Assembly (NCBI GenBank): GCA_005883305.1 | Contig: VBAC01000001.1 | Location: forward strand, 1,426,001 to 1,490,000 | Reading direction: 5' to 3' | DNA from: Alphaproteobacteria bacterium | Lineage (GTDB): Bacteria; Pseudomonadota; Alphaproteobacteria; Sphingomonadales; Sphingomonadaceae | Length of the DNA: 64,000 bases | The notes under the pieces: model-generated | Database searches by the model: none | The model's input: only the letters and a program-made list of their open reading frames with translations | What the model was told of the DNA's origin: nothing | Position numbers and translations under genes: made by a program | Part shown: piece after piece, positions 47,560 through 56,213 of the stretch | Numbering within the stretch: the stretch's first letter is position 1 | Layout: every line of letters starts with the position of its first letter

Positions 47560-47601
47560 CGCGGCGCAAAACTCCAGCTCGGGGCGGATACTCACATTGC
47601 C

Positions 47602-47710
47602 GCTCCCCGGCGAAGGCCGGGGCCCAGGAGCCGAAGGCTTTCCCCAACGCTTTCGCGTCCCAAGCCCGGCTCGCCCCGGGCCTGGACCCCGGCCTTCGCC
47701 GGGGAACGAC
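47602..47710. repeat. GCTCCCCGGCGAAGGCCGGGG..CGCCGGGGAACGAC hairpin repeat
   Basis: Left end GCTCCCCGGCGAAGGCCGGG and right end CCCCGGCCTTCGCCGGGGAA are hairpins and pair with each other. The centre (about 60 bp) has CCCAGGAGCCGAAGG and CCGGGCCTGGA. It lies between the convergent MaoC gene and petC, and the end is 21 bp from the petC stop. Its arms match the copy inserted in gcvPB. Confidence 0.85.
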
Positions 47711-47730
47711 TGACTTGATCGGGCTCGACT

Positions 47731-48672
47731 CTAGCCCGCGATTCCCGCCTCGCCCTTGGCCTCCGCGATCCTCGCCTGGTTCTCCGGATCGAGCGCGCCC
47801 GTCCGGCGGACCCTGCGGCTCGCCCCACCGTGCCAGATCTGCTGATAGGCCATGTAGGCGAGGATCGTCGCCAGAGTCAGGAAGACGAGCGCCACGAGAC
47901 CCATATTCTTGCGCTGGTCGGCATTGGGCTCGGCCGCCCACATCAGGAAGGCGGAGACGTCCTCGGCCATCTGCGCGCGGGTCGGCGCCGGATTGCCGGG
48001 CGCGTAGGTCACCTGGCCGTCGGCGGTCAGCGGCGGCGGCATGGCGATGTTGAGGTTGGCGAAATAGGGGTTGAAGTGGAGCGTTCCGCTCGGCCGGTTC
48101 TCGGCGGGAAGGGCCTCGCCCTCTTCGTTGCGGTAGGTCGCCGGATCGCGATAGCCGGTGATCAGCGAGGCGATATAGGCGGGGCCGCCCTCGCGCGCCT
48201 TGGCCATCAGCGAAAGGTCGGGCGGAAGCGCGTTGTTGTTCGCCGCGCGGCCCGCGGTCTCGTTCGCATAGGGGCTCGGGAAATGATCGGCCGGGATCGC
48301 CTTGCGGGTGGCGGGCTCGCCGGTATCCGGATTGATCGACGCCACCTGGATCGGCCACTGATCGGCGATCGCGCGCACCTCCGCCTCCGTATAGCCGATC
48401 TCGCGCAGGTTACGGAACGCGACGTAGTTCAGGCTGTGGCAGGCGGCGCAGACCTCCTTGAAGACCTGGAAGCCGCGCTGGAGCTGCTGCGTGTCGTAGC
48501 GGCCGAGCGGGCCGTTGAACGAATAGGAGATGTTGCGCGCTTCCTCGTGGAAGCGATGCTCGGCGGTCGCTGCCGGCGGCTCGCCGACATAGGCGATCAC
48601 GCCCCACAGCAGCGACCAGGCGGCCACTCCGACGAAACCCAGGCCGACGAGGAAACCGAGAATTCGAACCAT
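47731..48672 (-). CDS. petC: Cytochrome c1 of the bc1 complex
   Basis: Cytochrome c1 passes electrons from the Rieske centre to cytochrome c. The 313-aa protein has an N-terminal signal anchor (GFLVGLGFVGVAAWSLLW), the heme motif CAACH in QVFKEVCAACHSLNYVAFRNL, a heme ligand candidate in IAMPPPL (Met), and family segments LPPDLSLMAKAREGGPAYIASLITGY and LHFNPYF. A C-terminal membrane helix follows (VALVFLTLATILAYMAY). It is the third gene of the petABC (fbcFBC) operon, 15 bp after petB. Confidence 0.95.
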   Translation of the reverse strand: MVRILGFLVGLGFVGVAAWSLLWGVIAYVGEPPAATAEHRFHEEARNISYSFNGPLGRYDTQQLQRGFQVFKEVCAACHSLNYVAFRNLREIGYTEAEVRAIADQWPIQVASINPDTGEPATRKAIPADHFPSPYANETAGRAANNNALPPDLSLMAKAREGGPAYIASLITGYRDPATYRNEEGEALPAENRPSGTLHFNPYFANLNIAMPPPLTADGQVTYAPGNPAPTRAQMAEDVSAFLMWAAEPNADQRKNMGLVALVFLTLATILAYMAYQQIWHGGASRRVRRTGALDPENQARIAEAKGEAGIAG

Positions 48673-48687
48673 GACTGCGTCGTCCCC

Positions 48688-49965
48688 TTACGCTTGCGCC
48701 GGCGCGGCTTCGGCGGCTTCGCCGTGCAGCACGCTTTCCGAGATCGAATTGGGCAGCGGCTTCGTTTTTTCGACCATCGAGAGGATCGGCAGGATGATCA
48801 GGAAGTGCGCGAAATAATACATCGTGGCGACCTGGCTGATCATCACATAGGGCTCTTCAGCCGGCGAGCCGCCGCAATAGCCGAGCACCGCGACGTCGAC
48901 GATCAGGATCCAGAAGAACATCCGGAAGGTCGGCCGGTAGCTGCCGGAGCGCACCGGCGACTTGTCGAGCCAGGGCAGAAGGAAGAGCAGAAGGATCGAG
49001 CCGAACATCGCCAGCACGCCCCACAGCTTGGCCGGCAGGATGAAATCGACGGTGAAGGCGCGAAGAATCGCGTAGAACGGCCAGAAATACCATTCGGGCA
49101 CGATGTGCGCCGGAGTGGAAAGCGGGTTGGCGGGCACGTAGTTGACCGCGTGGCCGAGGAAGTTCGGCAGGAAGAAGATCAGCACCGCGAGGAAGATCAT
49201 CGCGACGCCGGCGCCGAAGCCGTCCTTGGCGGTGTAATAGGGGTGGAACGGCACCGTGTCCTGCGGGGTCTTCACGTCCACCCCGGTCGGGTTGCCCGAG
49301 CCCGGGATGTGAAGCGCCCAGATGTGGAGGATGATGACGCCGGCGATCACGAACGGCAGCAGATAGTGGAGCGAGAAGAAGCGCGTCAGCGTCGCCTGAT
49401 CGGGCGCGTAACCGCCGAGAAGCCAATGCTGGATCGGCTCGCCGACCAGCGGGATCGCCCCGAACAGGCCGGTGATCACCTTGGCGCCCCAGAAGCTCAT
49501 CTGCCCCCAGGGAAGCACATAGCCCATGAAGGCGGTGGCCATCATCAAAAGGAAGATGACCAGGCCGAGCATCCACACCATCTCGCGCGGCGCCTTGTAG
49601 GAACCGTAATAGAGGCCGCGGAAGATGTGGATGTAGGTGACGATGAAGAAGAAGCTGGCGCCGTTGGCGTGGGCGTAGCGAAGGAACCAGCCCTGGTTCA
49701 CGTCGCGCATCACATGCTCGACCGAAGCGAAGGCGCCCGCGGCCGAGGCCTCGTAATGCATCGCCATGACGATCCCGGTGACGATCTGAAGCACCAAAGC
49801 GAGGCCGGCGAGGACTCCGAAATTCCACCAATGGTTGAGGTTGCGCGGCACCGGATAGCCGCCGCCGACCGAGCCGTAGACGAGGCGCGGCAGCGGCAGC
49901 CGGTCGTCCAGCCAGCGCATGAACGAATTCTTCGGCTTGTATTCTTCAGCCCAGGGAAAGCTCAT
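48688..49965 (-). CDS. petB: Cytochrome b of the bc1 complex
   Basis: The 425-aa integral membrane subunit holds hemes bL and bH and both quinone sites. It has eight predicted helices. Signature parts are [63 protein letters not shown] (heme-binding His), [25 protein letters not shown] and the Qo motif [15 protein letters not shown]. It also has [25 protein letters not shown]. It is encoded 11 bp after petA and 15 bp before petC. Confidence 0.97.
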   Translation of the reverse strand: MSFPWAEEYKPKNSFMRWLDDRLPLPRLVYGSVGGGYPVPRNLNHWWNFGVLAGLALVLQIVTGIVMAMHYEASAAGAFASVEHVMRDVNQGWFLRYAHANGASFFFIVTYIHIFRGLYYGSYKAPREMVWMLGLVIFLLMMATAFMGYVLPWGQMSFWGAKVITGLFGAIPLVGEPIQHWLLGGYAPDQATLTRFFSLHYLLPFVIAGVIILHIWALHIPGSGNPTGVDVKTPQDTVPFHPYYTAKDGFGAGVAMIFLAVLIFFLPNFLGHAVNYVPANPLSTPAHIVPEWYFWPFYAILRAFTVDFILPAKLWGVLAMFGSILLLFLLPWLDKSPVRSGSYRPTFRMFFWILIVDVAVLGYCGGSPAEEPYVMISQVATMYYFAHFLIILPILSMVEKTKPLPNSISESVLHGEAAEAAPAQA

Positions 49966-49976
49966 CGTGTCAGACC

Positions 49977-50555
49977 TCAGCCGATGCGAACTTGGGTGGG
50001 TGTCGTGAATTCATAATCCGGCACCTCGAGGTTGCGGGGCGCCGGGCCTTTGCGCACGCGCGCGGCGGTGTCGTAGTGCGAGCCGTGGCAGGGGCAGAAA
50101 TAGCCGCCATATTCGCCGCGCTGCTCGCCCTCGGCGGCGCCCAGCGGAACGCAGCCCAGGTGGGTGCAGACGCCGAGCGTGATCAGCCAATTGCGATGGC
50201 CTTCCTTGGTCCGCTCGGCGAGGGTCTGCGGATCGCGCAGCGAGCCGGTGTCGACCGCGTTGGCGGCCTGGATCTCGGCCGGGGTCAGGTTGCGGATGAA
50301 GATCGGTTGCTTGCGCCAGATCGTCTTGATCGCCTGGCCGGGCTGGATGTGGGAGATGTCGACGTCGATCTGGGCGAGCGCGAGCACGTCCGCCGACGGG
50401 TTCATCTGGTTGACCAAAGGATAGAGCAAGGCGGCCCCGCCGACGCCGGCGAAGCTCACGGCGGCGATGCTGATGAAGTCCCTGCGGCGGATTTCGCCGC
50501 CCTCGGCGGTGTCGGCCGCGAGGGCCGTCCCATCATTCGTCTCAACCGCGGCCAT
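49977..50555 (-). CDS. petA: Rieske iron-sulfur subunit of the bc1 complex
   Basis: The 192-aa protein begins with a twin-Arg type anchor ([28 protein letters not shown]). It has the 2Fe-2S ligands in [10 protein letters not shown] and [11 protein letters not shown], with [13 protein letters not shown] near the end. ATG 50555 has GGAC upstream. It is the first gene of the petABC operon. The complex oxidises ubiquinol and reduces cytochrome c at the inner membrane. Confidence 0.96.
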   Translation of the reverse strand: MAAVETNDGTALAADTAEGGEIRRRDFISIAAVSFAGVGGAALLYPLVNQMNPSADVLALAQIDVDISHIQPGQAIKTIWRKQPIFIRNLTPAEIQAANAVDTGSLRDPQTLAERTKEGHRNWLITLGVCTHLGCVPLGAAEGEQRGEYGGYFCPCHGSHYDTAARVRKGPAPRNLEVPDYEFTTPTQVRIG

Positions 50556-50859
50556 AATGTCCTTCAGGGTTGCTCGATTAGCGCGAATATGCGTCCGCAC
50601 CGCCCCAGGATCGGGCGGCTTGGCGGGCCTGATAGACGCGCGACGCGGCCTTTGCCAACAGCGAAGTTGGTCCCGGAAATAGCGCGCAGCGCTAATCGCG
50701 GAGTCAGCTCGCTCGGACGGCGGAGCGCCTGAAACGCCGCACCGGCGGATCGGCGTCCGCCCGTGGCTGCGAAGCACCGTCCCGGAAGCGCGCCCGCGGA
50801 GCACTTTGAACGGGTGCCGGATTGAGATAGTCTCGCCCCGGGCAATCGGGGGAACGGAG
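50556..50859. other. 304-bp divergent intergenic region upstream of petA
   Basis: This gap separates petA (minus) from a membrane protein gene (plus) and should hold both promoters. I see no gene. There are scattered short inverted repeats, for example GCGCGCAGCGC near 50682-50692, but no clear consensus promoter or operator could be identified by eye. Confidence 0.4.
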
Positions 50860-51654
50860 ATGGCGACACTGACGCAAAGACCAACCGCTCCCGCCGTCGG
50901 CGACGAGCGTTTCTTCCTGCGCGGCGCGATCGTCATGGCGTTGATCGTCGTCGCCGGCTTCTCGCTCCAGCTGGCGATGGGCCGATCGACCTTCGCGTCG
51001 CCCGTGCGGGTCCATGCCCACGCCATCGTGTTCATGGGCTGGGTGGCGATCTACCTGCTTCAGAACGTCTTCGCCGCGACGGGGCGGATGCACCTCCACC
51101 GGCCGCTCGGCTGGATCGCCGCGGCGTGGATGGTGCCGATGGTCGTTCTCGGCTGCTACGTCACCGCCGTGATGGTCCGCAACGGGCAGGTGCCGTTCTT
51201 TTTCCGGCCGCTGCAATTCCTCGTCTTCGATCCGATGACCGTGTTCACCTTCGCCGTCCTGACCACGGCGGCGATCGTTCTGCGCCGCCGCACCGAATGG
51301 CACCGGCGGCTGCATTTCTGCGGCATGGCGATGCTGCTCGGCCCCGCCTTCGGGCGGCTGCTGCCGATGCCGCTGCTTCAGCCCTGGGCCTGGGAGGCGG
51401 CCTTCGCGGCCTGCTTGATCCCGCCGTTCGTCGGCGCCATGGTGGACGTCAGGCGCGGCGGGCGAGCCCATCCGGCCTGGCGCTGGGGGATTGCGGCGAT
51501 GCTCGGCGGCTTCCTGCTGACCGAGGCGATCACCTACAGCCCGCTCGGCGACGCGATCTACCGGGGAGTCACCGCGGGTTCTCCGGGCGCCGCCATCCCG
51601 CCGCTCGATTTCGCGCCGCCGCCGGAGGGCCCGCTGATGACCGGGCGGAGCTGA
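50860..51654 (+). CDS. Multi-pass membrane protein of unknown function (264 aa)
   Basis: From ATG 50860 ([20 protein letters not shown]) there are about seven helices, including [79 protein letters not shown] and [13 protein letters not shown]. The repeated polar-His positions ([38 protein letters not shown]) resemble the protein at 54347 (FHLHGVAASIWVAM, LPLHRAVGKSSL). They probably belong to one family. Histidines near membrane helices suggest metal or heme binding, which is untested. Confidence 0.7.
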   Translation: MATLTQRPTAPAVGDERFFLRGAIVMALIVVAGFSLQLAMGRSTFASPVRVHAHAIVFMGWVAIYLLQNVFAATGRMHLHRPLGWIAAAWMVPMVVLGCYVTAVMVRNGQVPFFFRPLQFLVFDPMTVFTFAVLTTAAIVLRRRTEWHRRLHFCGMAMLLGPAFGRLLPMPLLQPWAWEAAFAACLIPPFVGAMVDVRRGGRAHPAWRWGIAAMLGGFLLTEAITYSPLGDAIYRGVTAGSPGAAIPPLDFAPPPEGPLMTGRS

Positions 51655-51682
51655 CGGTCGCCCGGTCCCACGTGCGGCGAGC

Positions 51683-51856
51683 CTAGCCGGCCAATATGGT
51701 CGCCGCCGTCTCCTGGATATTGCCGGAGACGAGCAGCGGATTGCCGCCGACGATCCCGACATTGGTCTGGTTGTTCTCGGCCGCGCGCAGCCAGGCGACA
51801 TTCTCCACGACGACCATATAGTCGCCCCCCATGGACTTGAGCAGAACGAACTTCAT
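51683..51856 (-). CDS. Short conserved-looking protein (57 aa)
   Basis: A good ribosome site CCGGAGG lies 7 nt upstream of the ATG at 51856. The protein starts MKFVLLKSMGGDYMVVVENV, continues AWLRAAENNQTNVGIVGGNP and ends LLVSGNIQETAATILAG. The strand-strand-helix pattern resembles small FlbD- or LytTR-like beta proteins, but no family is certain. It lies alone between a membrane protein and trmL and is shorter than usual gene-calling cut-offs. The clean start signal and composition argue for a true gene. Confidence 0.6.
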   Translation of the reverse strand: MKFVLLKSMGGDYMVVVENVAWLRAAENNQTNVGIVGGNPLLVSGNIQETAATILAG

Positions 51857-51948
51857 CGACGAACCTCCGGAAATTGCAGGACATCCCTAGGGGGGCGGGC
51901 TCTCTTTCCGGTTAATATCCTGGCCGCCCCTTCGTCGAAGAGAAGATC

Positions 51949-52404
51949 ATGCGCCTCGCCCTCTATCAGCCCGACCAGGCCGGCAATGTCGGAACGATCA
52001 TTCGCCTCGCCGCCTGCCTCGGCGTTCCGCTCGATCTGATCGAGCCCCTGGGCTTTCCGTGGGGCGACCGGGCGCTGAAGCGCGCCGGGATGGACTATGC
52101 CGAAATCGCCAACGTGACCCGGCACGAAAGCTGGGAGACGTTCGCGGCCCGGCTCGAGGGGCGGCTGGTGCTGTTCACCACTGCCGCAGCCGCGGTGCCG
52201 CTGCCCGACGCGCGCTTCGAGCCGGGCGACACGCTCCTGCTCGGCTCCGAAAGCCGCGGCGCGCCGGAGGAGGCGCACGAGCGGGCGGATTTGCGGGTGC
52301 GCATCCCCCAAGTCGAGGGGACGCGGTCGCTGAACCTTGCGGTGGCGGCGGGGATCGGCGTGGCGGAGGCGATCAGGCAGACGGGGTTGTGGGCGCTGGG
52401 CTGA
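51949..52404 (+). CDS. trmL: tRNA (cytidine(34)-2'-O)-methyltransferase TrmL
   Basis: This SPOUT methyltransferase modifies the wobble base of tRNA-Leu. The 151-aa sequence has LALYQPDQAGNVGTIIRLAACLGVPLDLIEPLGF, the KRAGMDYAE segment, LLLGSESRGAPEEAHERADLRVRIPQVEGTRSLNLAVAAGIGVAEAIRQTG with the knot motif. It is full length for TrmL. The start ATG 51949 begins the family core directly. The plus-strand gene converges on the minus-strand 565-aa gene. Confidence 0.94.
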   Translation: MRLALYQPDQAGNVGTIIRLAACLGVPLDLIEPLGFPWGDRALKRAGMDYAEIANVTRHESWETFAARLEGRLVLFTTAAAAVPLPDARFEPGDTLLLGSESRGAPEEAHERADLRVRIPQVEGTRSLNLAVAAGIGVAEAIRQTGLWALG

Positions 52405-52431
52405 GCGCGCGACTGCGACAGGCGCTACGCA

Positions 52432-54129
52432 TCATCGCCGCCGCGGAGCGCCGGCCCGCGCGGCGGACGGGCACGACGCGGCGCTTGCTCCCGGCCGAGG
52501 GCCGGCGGCGGCGGCGCCCGATCGGCTGACCGGAACGCGGTCGCTGATCGACCAGATCGAATCGACGAGGAGCAGGCTGTTGAAGATCGCATTGTCCTGC
52601 GCGTAGACGTCGAGCGCGTCGGGCACGGGCGCGCCGCACATGAGCCGCCCCGCCTCGTAGCTGCCGACCGGCCAGGGAGGCGACGGCGCCGGAGGCGGGG
52701 GCTCGCCCGGCGCGGCGGCGCGGTGGTGGCAGTTCATGCAATTGGTCCGGATCGGGTGATTGGCGGCGAGCTCGATATAGGGGTTGTAGGCGATCGGCCA
52801 TTGCGGCCCGCGCGGCCCCGGCGGGCCCTGGAACCCGTAGGTCGATGTCATCAGATAATGGCGCCAGGGCCCCGGCGCGCCAGGGATATCGGGACGGTTC
52901 GCCGCGAACGGGCCGGCGTCGGGCCGGTCGTGCCACCAGACCGACTGGAAGGTCCAGTCGGCCTGCTCCCTGGTCATGATGTGCATCGCCACCACGATCA
53001 GATAATCGCCCTGCTGAAACGGCCGGTTATAGGCCCAGTAGGACGAGGCATCGAGGATCGCCCGGTCGCACGGCGTCATGCTCGCCAGATCGGGCTGGAA
53101 GCCGTAAAATTCGTCGATCGAATGGACTGGAGCGCCGGGATAGAGATTCGGCCCGAGCGGCGCGCCGTTGAGGGCGATGCCGCCGTTCGTCAGCAGGCTG
53201 ACGTCGCGCGTGCCGGCGGCCGGCGTTTCGGCCGAGACCGCCACCGCGCGCCGCCATTGGCCCGAGATTTCGAAGCCCGAATAAGCCCCGTTGTCCGACT
53301 CGAGATTGTCCCACACCGGCAGCGCCCAATAGCCGGTCTGCGGCACCGGCCACATCATCGGCTTGAGCGCGACCGAGTTCGCCGCGAGCCGCGGCCAGTT
53401 CGGCTGCTGTTGGCCGGGCGCGGGCAGCATCCGCTCGAGCGTCGCCGGCTGGTAGAGATTCTGGCCGCGAATCGAGTTGAAGGCGGAGTCGTTGTAGACG
53501 ACTCCGGCGACCATGATGTCGCCGTTGGATTCCAGCGTGGGACCGTCGTTGAGCGCGGCCGGGATGCCGGACGTCGCCGGCCGGATGCACCCGGCCTGCT
53601 GATAGGCCGGATTGTTCAGCACCGCAGCGGGCAACGTGTAGACGGGGGAGACGGGAAAGCTGATCGGGTCCTCGCCGGCCTGCGCCGCGCCGCCGACCGC
53701 GCGGCGCCGGGCGCCGAGCGAAAGCCGGCCGCCAATGGCGTGGCTGGCGGCCATCGCGGCCGAGCCCTCGCCCGTGAACGCCTGGGTCGAGGTGCACCAG
53801 GTGCGCCAGACCGGGCCGGCGCCGGTGGCGCTGTTGAGTCCGGCCCATACGAACCAGCCATGTTCGCGGGCGCGCGCCTCGTTGCCCTGCTGCACCCACT
53901 GGGCGACGGTCCCCTCCGGCTGCGGAAAATCGAAGCCGGCCGGGATCGGCGCGGTCGGCTGGCTGCAGACCTGGAACGCGCCGACGTAAATGCCGGCGCG
54001 CGCGGGGGCGCCACGGCCGCGCCAGCCGTCGAACGCGCCCGCCAGCCAGGCGATTGCGGCCAGGACGATCAGGGCGATGACAATCCACAATAAAGGTGAA
54101 AGCCCGCGGCGGCCGGCGACTGCGTTCAT
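52432..54129 (-). CDS. Membrane-anchored protein with a single CxxCH heme motif (565 aa)
   Basis: From ATG 54129 (GAGGAG upstream) the sequence MNAVAGRRGLSPLLWIVIAL starts an N-terminal anchor (to about residue 32) ahead of a long periplasmic part. The region RTNCMNCHHRAAAPGEPPPP (about residues 460-480) has one CxxCH, so a single c-type heme is likely. The mature part has many Trp and Pro residues and a repeated pattern of NGDIMVAGVVYNDSAFNSIR and ALPVWDNLESDNGAYSGFE type. The last 45 residues are Ala/Arg/Gly-rich and may be read-through of G/C-rich sequence. I know no named family. An electron-transfer or peroxidase-like role is possible. Confidence 0.65.
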   Translation of the reverse strand: MNAVAGRRGLSPLLWIVIALIVLAAIAWLAGAFDGWRGRGAPARAGIYVGAFQVCSQPTAPIPAGFDFPQPEGTVAQWVQQGNEARAREHGWFVWAGLNSATGAGPVWRTWCTSTQAFTGEGSAAMAASHAIGGRLSLGARRRAVGGAAQAGEDPISFPVSPVYTLPAAVLNNPAYQQAGCIRPATSGIPAALNDGPTLESNGDIMVAGVVYNDSAFNSIRGQNLYQPATLERMLPAPGQQQPNWPRLAANSVALKPMMWPVPQTGYWALPVWDNLESDNGAYSGFEISGQWRRAVAVSAETPAAGTRDVSLLTNGGIALNGAPLGPNLYPGAPVHSIDEFYGFQPDLASMTPCDRAILDASSYWAYNRPFQQGDYLIVVAMHIMTREQADWTFQSVWWHDRPDAGPFAANRPDIPGAPGPWRHYLMTSTYGFQGPPGPRGPQWPIAYNPYIELAANHPIRTNCMNCHHRAAAPGEPPPPAPSPPWPVGSYEAGRLMCGAPVPDALDVYAQDNAIFNSLLLVDSIWSISDRVPVSRSGAAAAGPRPGASAASCPSAARAGAPRRR

Positions 54130-54346
54130 GAGGCTATTGCTCCTCTTCTTGCAGATTTCTTGCAAAGATAATCTAGATCATATTCTTGACCTCGCCACAC
54201 GTTTTTCGCTCCATTCCGGTGGCTCGAAATGATGATCCGCTCGACGAGCGCCACAGGCCCGCGACGCGTTCGAAACCTCGCCCCGATTTCGCGGGAGGAG
54301 CGCGGTTTTCGTGCTATGACGCTGCGGCAACGGGAGGGGGGTCCCC
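54130..54346. promoter_or_regulatory. A/T-rich divergent promoter region
   Basis: This 217-bp gap between two divergent genes has an unusually A/T-rich block at about 54137-54190. It includes a direct repeat CTTGCAgATTT / CTTGCAaAGAT and a TAGATCATATT stretch. These could serve promoters in either direction, but no clean -35/-10 pair is obvious. The right half is G/C-rich with a GCGGGAGGAGCGCGG segment. Confidence 0.35.
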
Positions 54347-55174
54347 ATGCCATATCGCCACGCGCATTATTACGTCCTCGTCGTCATGGCGGTGATCGCC
54401 GCGGGCTTCTGGCCGAGCTATTTTTCGGTCTGGGGGAGCGTTCCGTGGCAGTTCCACCTGCATGGCGTCGCCGCCAGCATCTGGGTGGCGATGGTCGCGG
54501 GGCAGAGCTGGACCGCGCACCACAAGCAGCTGCCGCTGCACCGCGCGGTCGGCAAATCGAGCCTGTTCCTCTTCCCCTTTCTGATCGCCGGCCTCTCGGC
54601 GATCATCGACGTCACCGCCAAGGGCTATGTCGCCGGCGACGGCCCGTCGCGGATGATGTTCGGCGGCTCCTTCCTGATCGGCATGGCCGTCGCCATCGCC
54701 GCCTACGTCACGGTCTATTACCGGGCGCTCAAGTTCCGGCGGAAGGTGTGGGTCCATTCGGGCTATATGCTGGCGACGCCTTTGATCCTGTTCGAATCGC
54801 CGTTCGGGCGGATCCTCAACGGCTTCATGCCGGGGCTTCAGATCCGGGGGCTCGACGATCTGCACCTGATCATGCCGGCTATCCTGTGGTCGATGGCGCT
54901 GGAGCTGGCGTTCGTCGCCGCGATCTGGCTCAGATATCGCGAGAAGGCCCGGCCGTTCCTCGTCGCCGCGGGCTTCATCGCCGCCCAGATGCTGACCATG
55001 GGCCTGATGGCCGACGTGCCGCTGCTGCGCTCTCTGCTCGCGGCCCTGGGCCATGTGCCGAGCGCGGCGGTGGTGCTGACCGGCTTCGCGATCGGCGCGC
55101 TGACCAGCTGGGCCGGCTGGCAGGCCGGCAAGCGGCCGGCGGCGGCGATGCCGGAGGCGCTGCAGCCCGCTTAG
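54347..55174 (+). CDS. Multi-pass membrane protein of unknown function (275 aa)
   Basis: The protein begins MPYRHAHYYVLVVMAVIAAG and has about seven helices. Conserved-looking parts are VPWQFHLHGVAASIWVAMVAGQSWTAHHKQLPLHRAVGKSSLFLFPFLIAG, VHSGYMLATPLILFESPFGR and LHLIMPAILWSMALELAFVAAIW. It resembles the protein at 50860 in the placing of histidines. GGGAGGGGGG is upstream of the ATG. Its stop overlaps the convergent cupin gene by 4 bp. Function is unknown. Confidence 0.7.
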   Translation: MPYRHAHYYVLVVMAVIAAGFWPSYFSVWGSVPWQFHLHGVAASIWVAMVAGQSWTAHHKQLPLHRAVGKSSLFLFPFLIAGLSAIIDVTAKGYVAGDGPSRMMFGGSFLIGMAVAIAAYVTVYYRALKFRRKVWVHSGYMLATPLILFESPFGRILNGFMPGLQIRGLDDLHLIMPAILWSMALELAFVAAIWLRYREKARPFLVAAGFIAAQMLTMGLMADVPLLRSLLAALGHVPSAAVVLTGFAIGALTSWAGWQAGKRPAAAMPEALQPA

Positions 55175-56124
55175 CGCGCGATCTTCGCCGTCGTTACGTG
55201 GAGCAGGCGGAAATCGTCCGACGCTTCGCTCAGCCGCCACGCCTCGCCCGGCGGGATGACGAAGCTGTCGGCGGGACCGAGGGGATGACGGTCGCCGGCG
55301 TCGAGCCGGGCCGAGCCTTCGAGGACGAAGCCCAAGGCCAGCTCGCCCTCGTGCGGCGGAACGAGGACGGCCGGCGCGGCTCCTGGCCGCACGATACGCG
55401 CTTCGGCGAGCCCGCCGCTCGCCTCGCTTACCCCGGTCTCCTGTGCCTCGGCGCCGTGCCACGGCGTCCAGGGCGCCGCGGCAGCGGCGTGGTGGAGGAA
55501 ATGCTGGCCGCCGTAGAGCCTCCCCGGATCGGCCTCGCCGTTCGGCAGGACCATGTCGTGGTCGGCGAAGGTCTCGTGGCTCGCGGGGCAGCTGATCTCC
55601 ACCACCTCGAGCCCGGCCGAGCTTTCGAGCACGCGGTGGCGGATGCCGGGCGGCTGGAGGACCATGTCGCCCGCGTGCATGACGAAGGGATCGCCCTGGT
55701 CCTGGTAGACGACCCGGACCCAGCCCCGGCGCACCGCGATCAGCTGGAAGGCGATGCGGTGAAAATGGACCCAATCGGCGACCGGACCGCCTTCGGGGAT
55801 TGAAATATGCGAGGCGATGTAGCGCCCGCCGAGCCGCCCCGGGATGAGATCGCGGTAGCGCATCCCCGCCCGCCCCTCGCCCGCCGCGGCGCCCGCACGG
55901 GTGACGACGAGTTCGGGCCGAAAGGCGGGGAGGCCGGCGGAGGGCGCCGGCGCGTCCGGCCGCGAGGTCAGCCGCACCCGCGTCCCGTCATGCGTCAGGA
56001 CCGCCGTATGCGGATCGTCGGCGGGGAAGATGAGGTCCAGCCGCATGCCGAGGGCGCGCAGCAGATCGAGCGCCGCGGCAAAGTCGGCTGAGACCAGTTG
56101 AAGCTCGTCCGGACGGTCGGCCAT
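55171..56124 (-). CDS. Cupin-domain protein with VOC-like N-terminus
   Basis: The 317-aa protein has three parts. Residues about 1-60 (DELQLVSADFAAALDLLRALGMRLDLIFPADDPHTAVLTHDGTRVRLTS) look like half of a glyoxalase/VOC fold. Residues about 120-200 form a cupin with WVHFHRIAFQLIAVRRGWVRVVYQDQGDPFVMHAGDMVLQPPGIRHRVLESSAGLEVVEI. Residues about 255-310 form a second cupin (GELALGFVLEGSARLDAGDRHPLGPADSFVIPPGEAW). The first keeps His ligands (HFH, RHR); the second has few. It could be a dioxygenase or sugar-binding protein; the exact role is unknown. ATG 56124. Confidence 0.72.
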   Translation of the reverse strand: MADRPDELQLVSADFAAALDLLRALGMRLDLIFPADDPHTAVLTHDGTRVRLTSRPDAPAPSAGLPAFRPELVVTRAGAAAGEGRAGMRYRDLIPGRLGGRYIASHISIPEGGPVADWVHFHRIAFQLIAVRRGWVRVVYQDQGDPFVMHAGDMVLQPPGIRHRVLESSAGLEVVEISCPASHETFADHDMVLPNGEADPGRLYGGQHFLHHAAAAAPWTPWHGAEAQETGVSEASGGLAEARIVRPGAAPAVLVPPHEGELALGFVLEGSARLDAGDRHPLGPADSFVIPPGEAWRLSEASDDFRLLHVTTAKIAR

Positions 56125-56213
56125 GACGCACCTTAGCCTCCGATCGGGGATTGTGGCCACCGCCGCTCAAGCCCCCTCCCCACGTCGGCGAGGATTTGAT
56201 AGGCGATCGCTCC

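Noticed and set aside
47830-50016. A 728-codon plus-strand open frame
   Set aside because: It lies antisense to petC and petB, which are clearly real. The Arg/His/Asp-rich translation is typical of the antisense frame of GC-rich genes.
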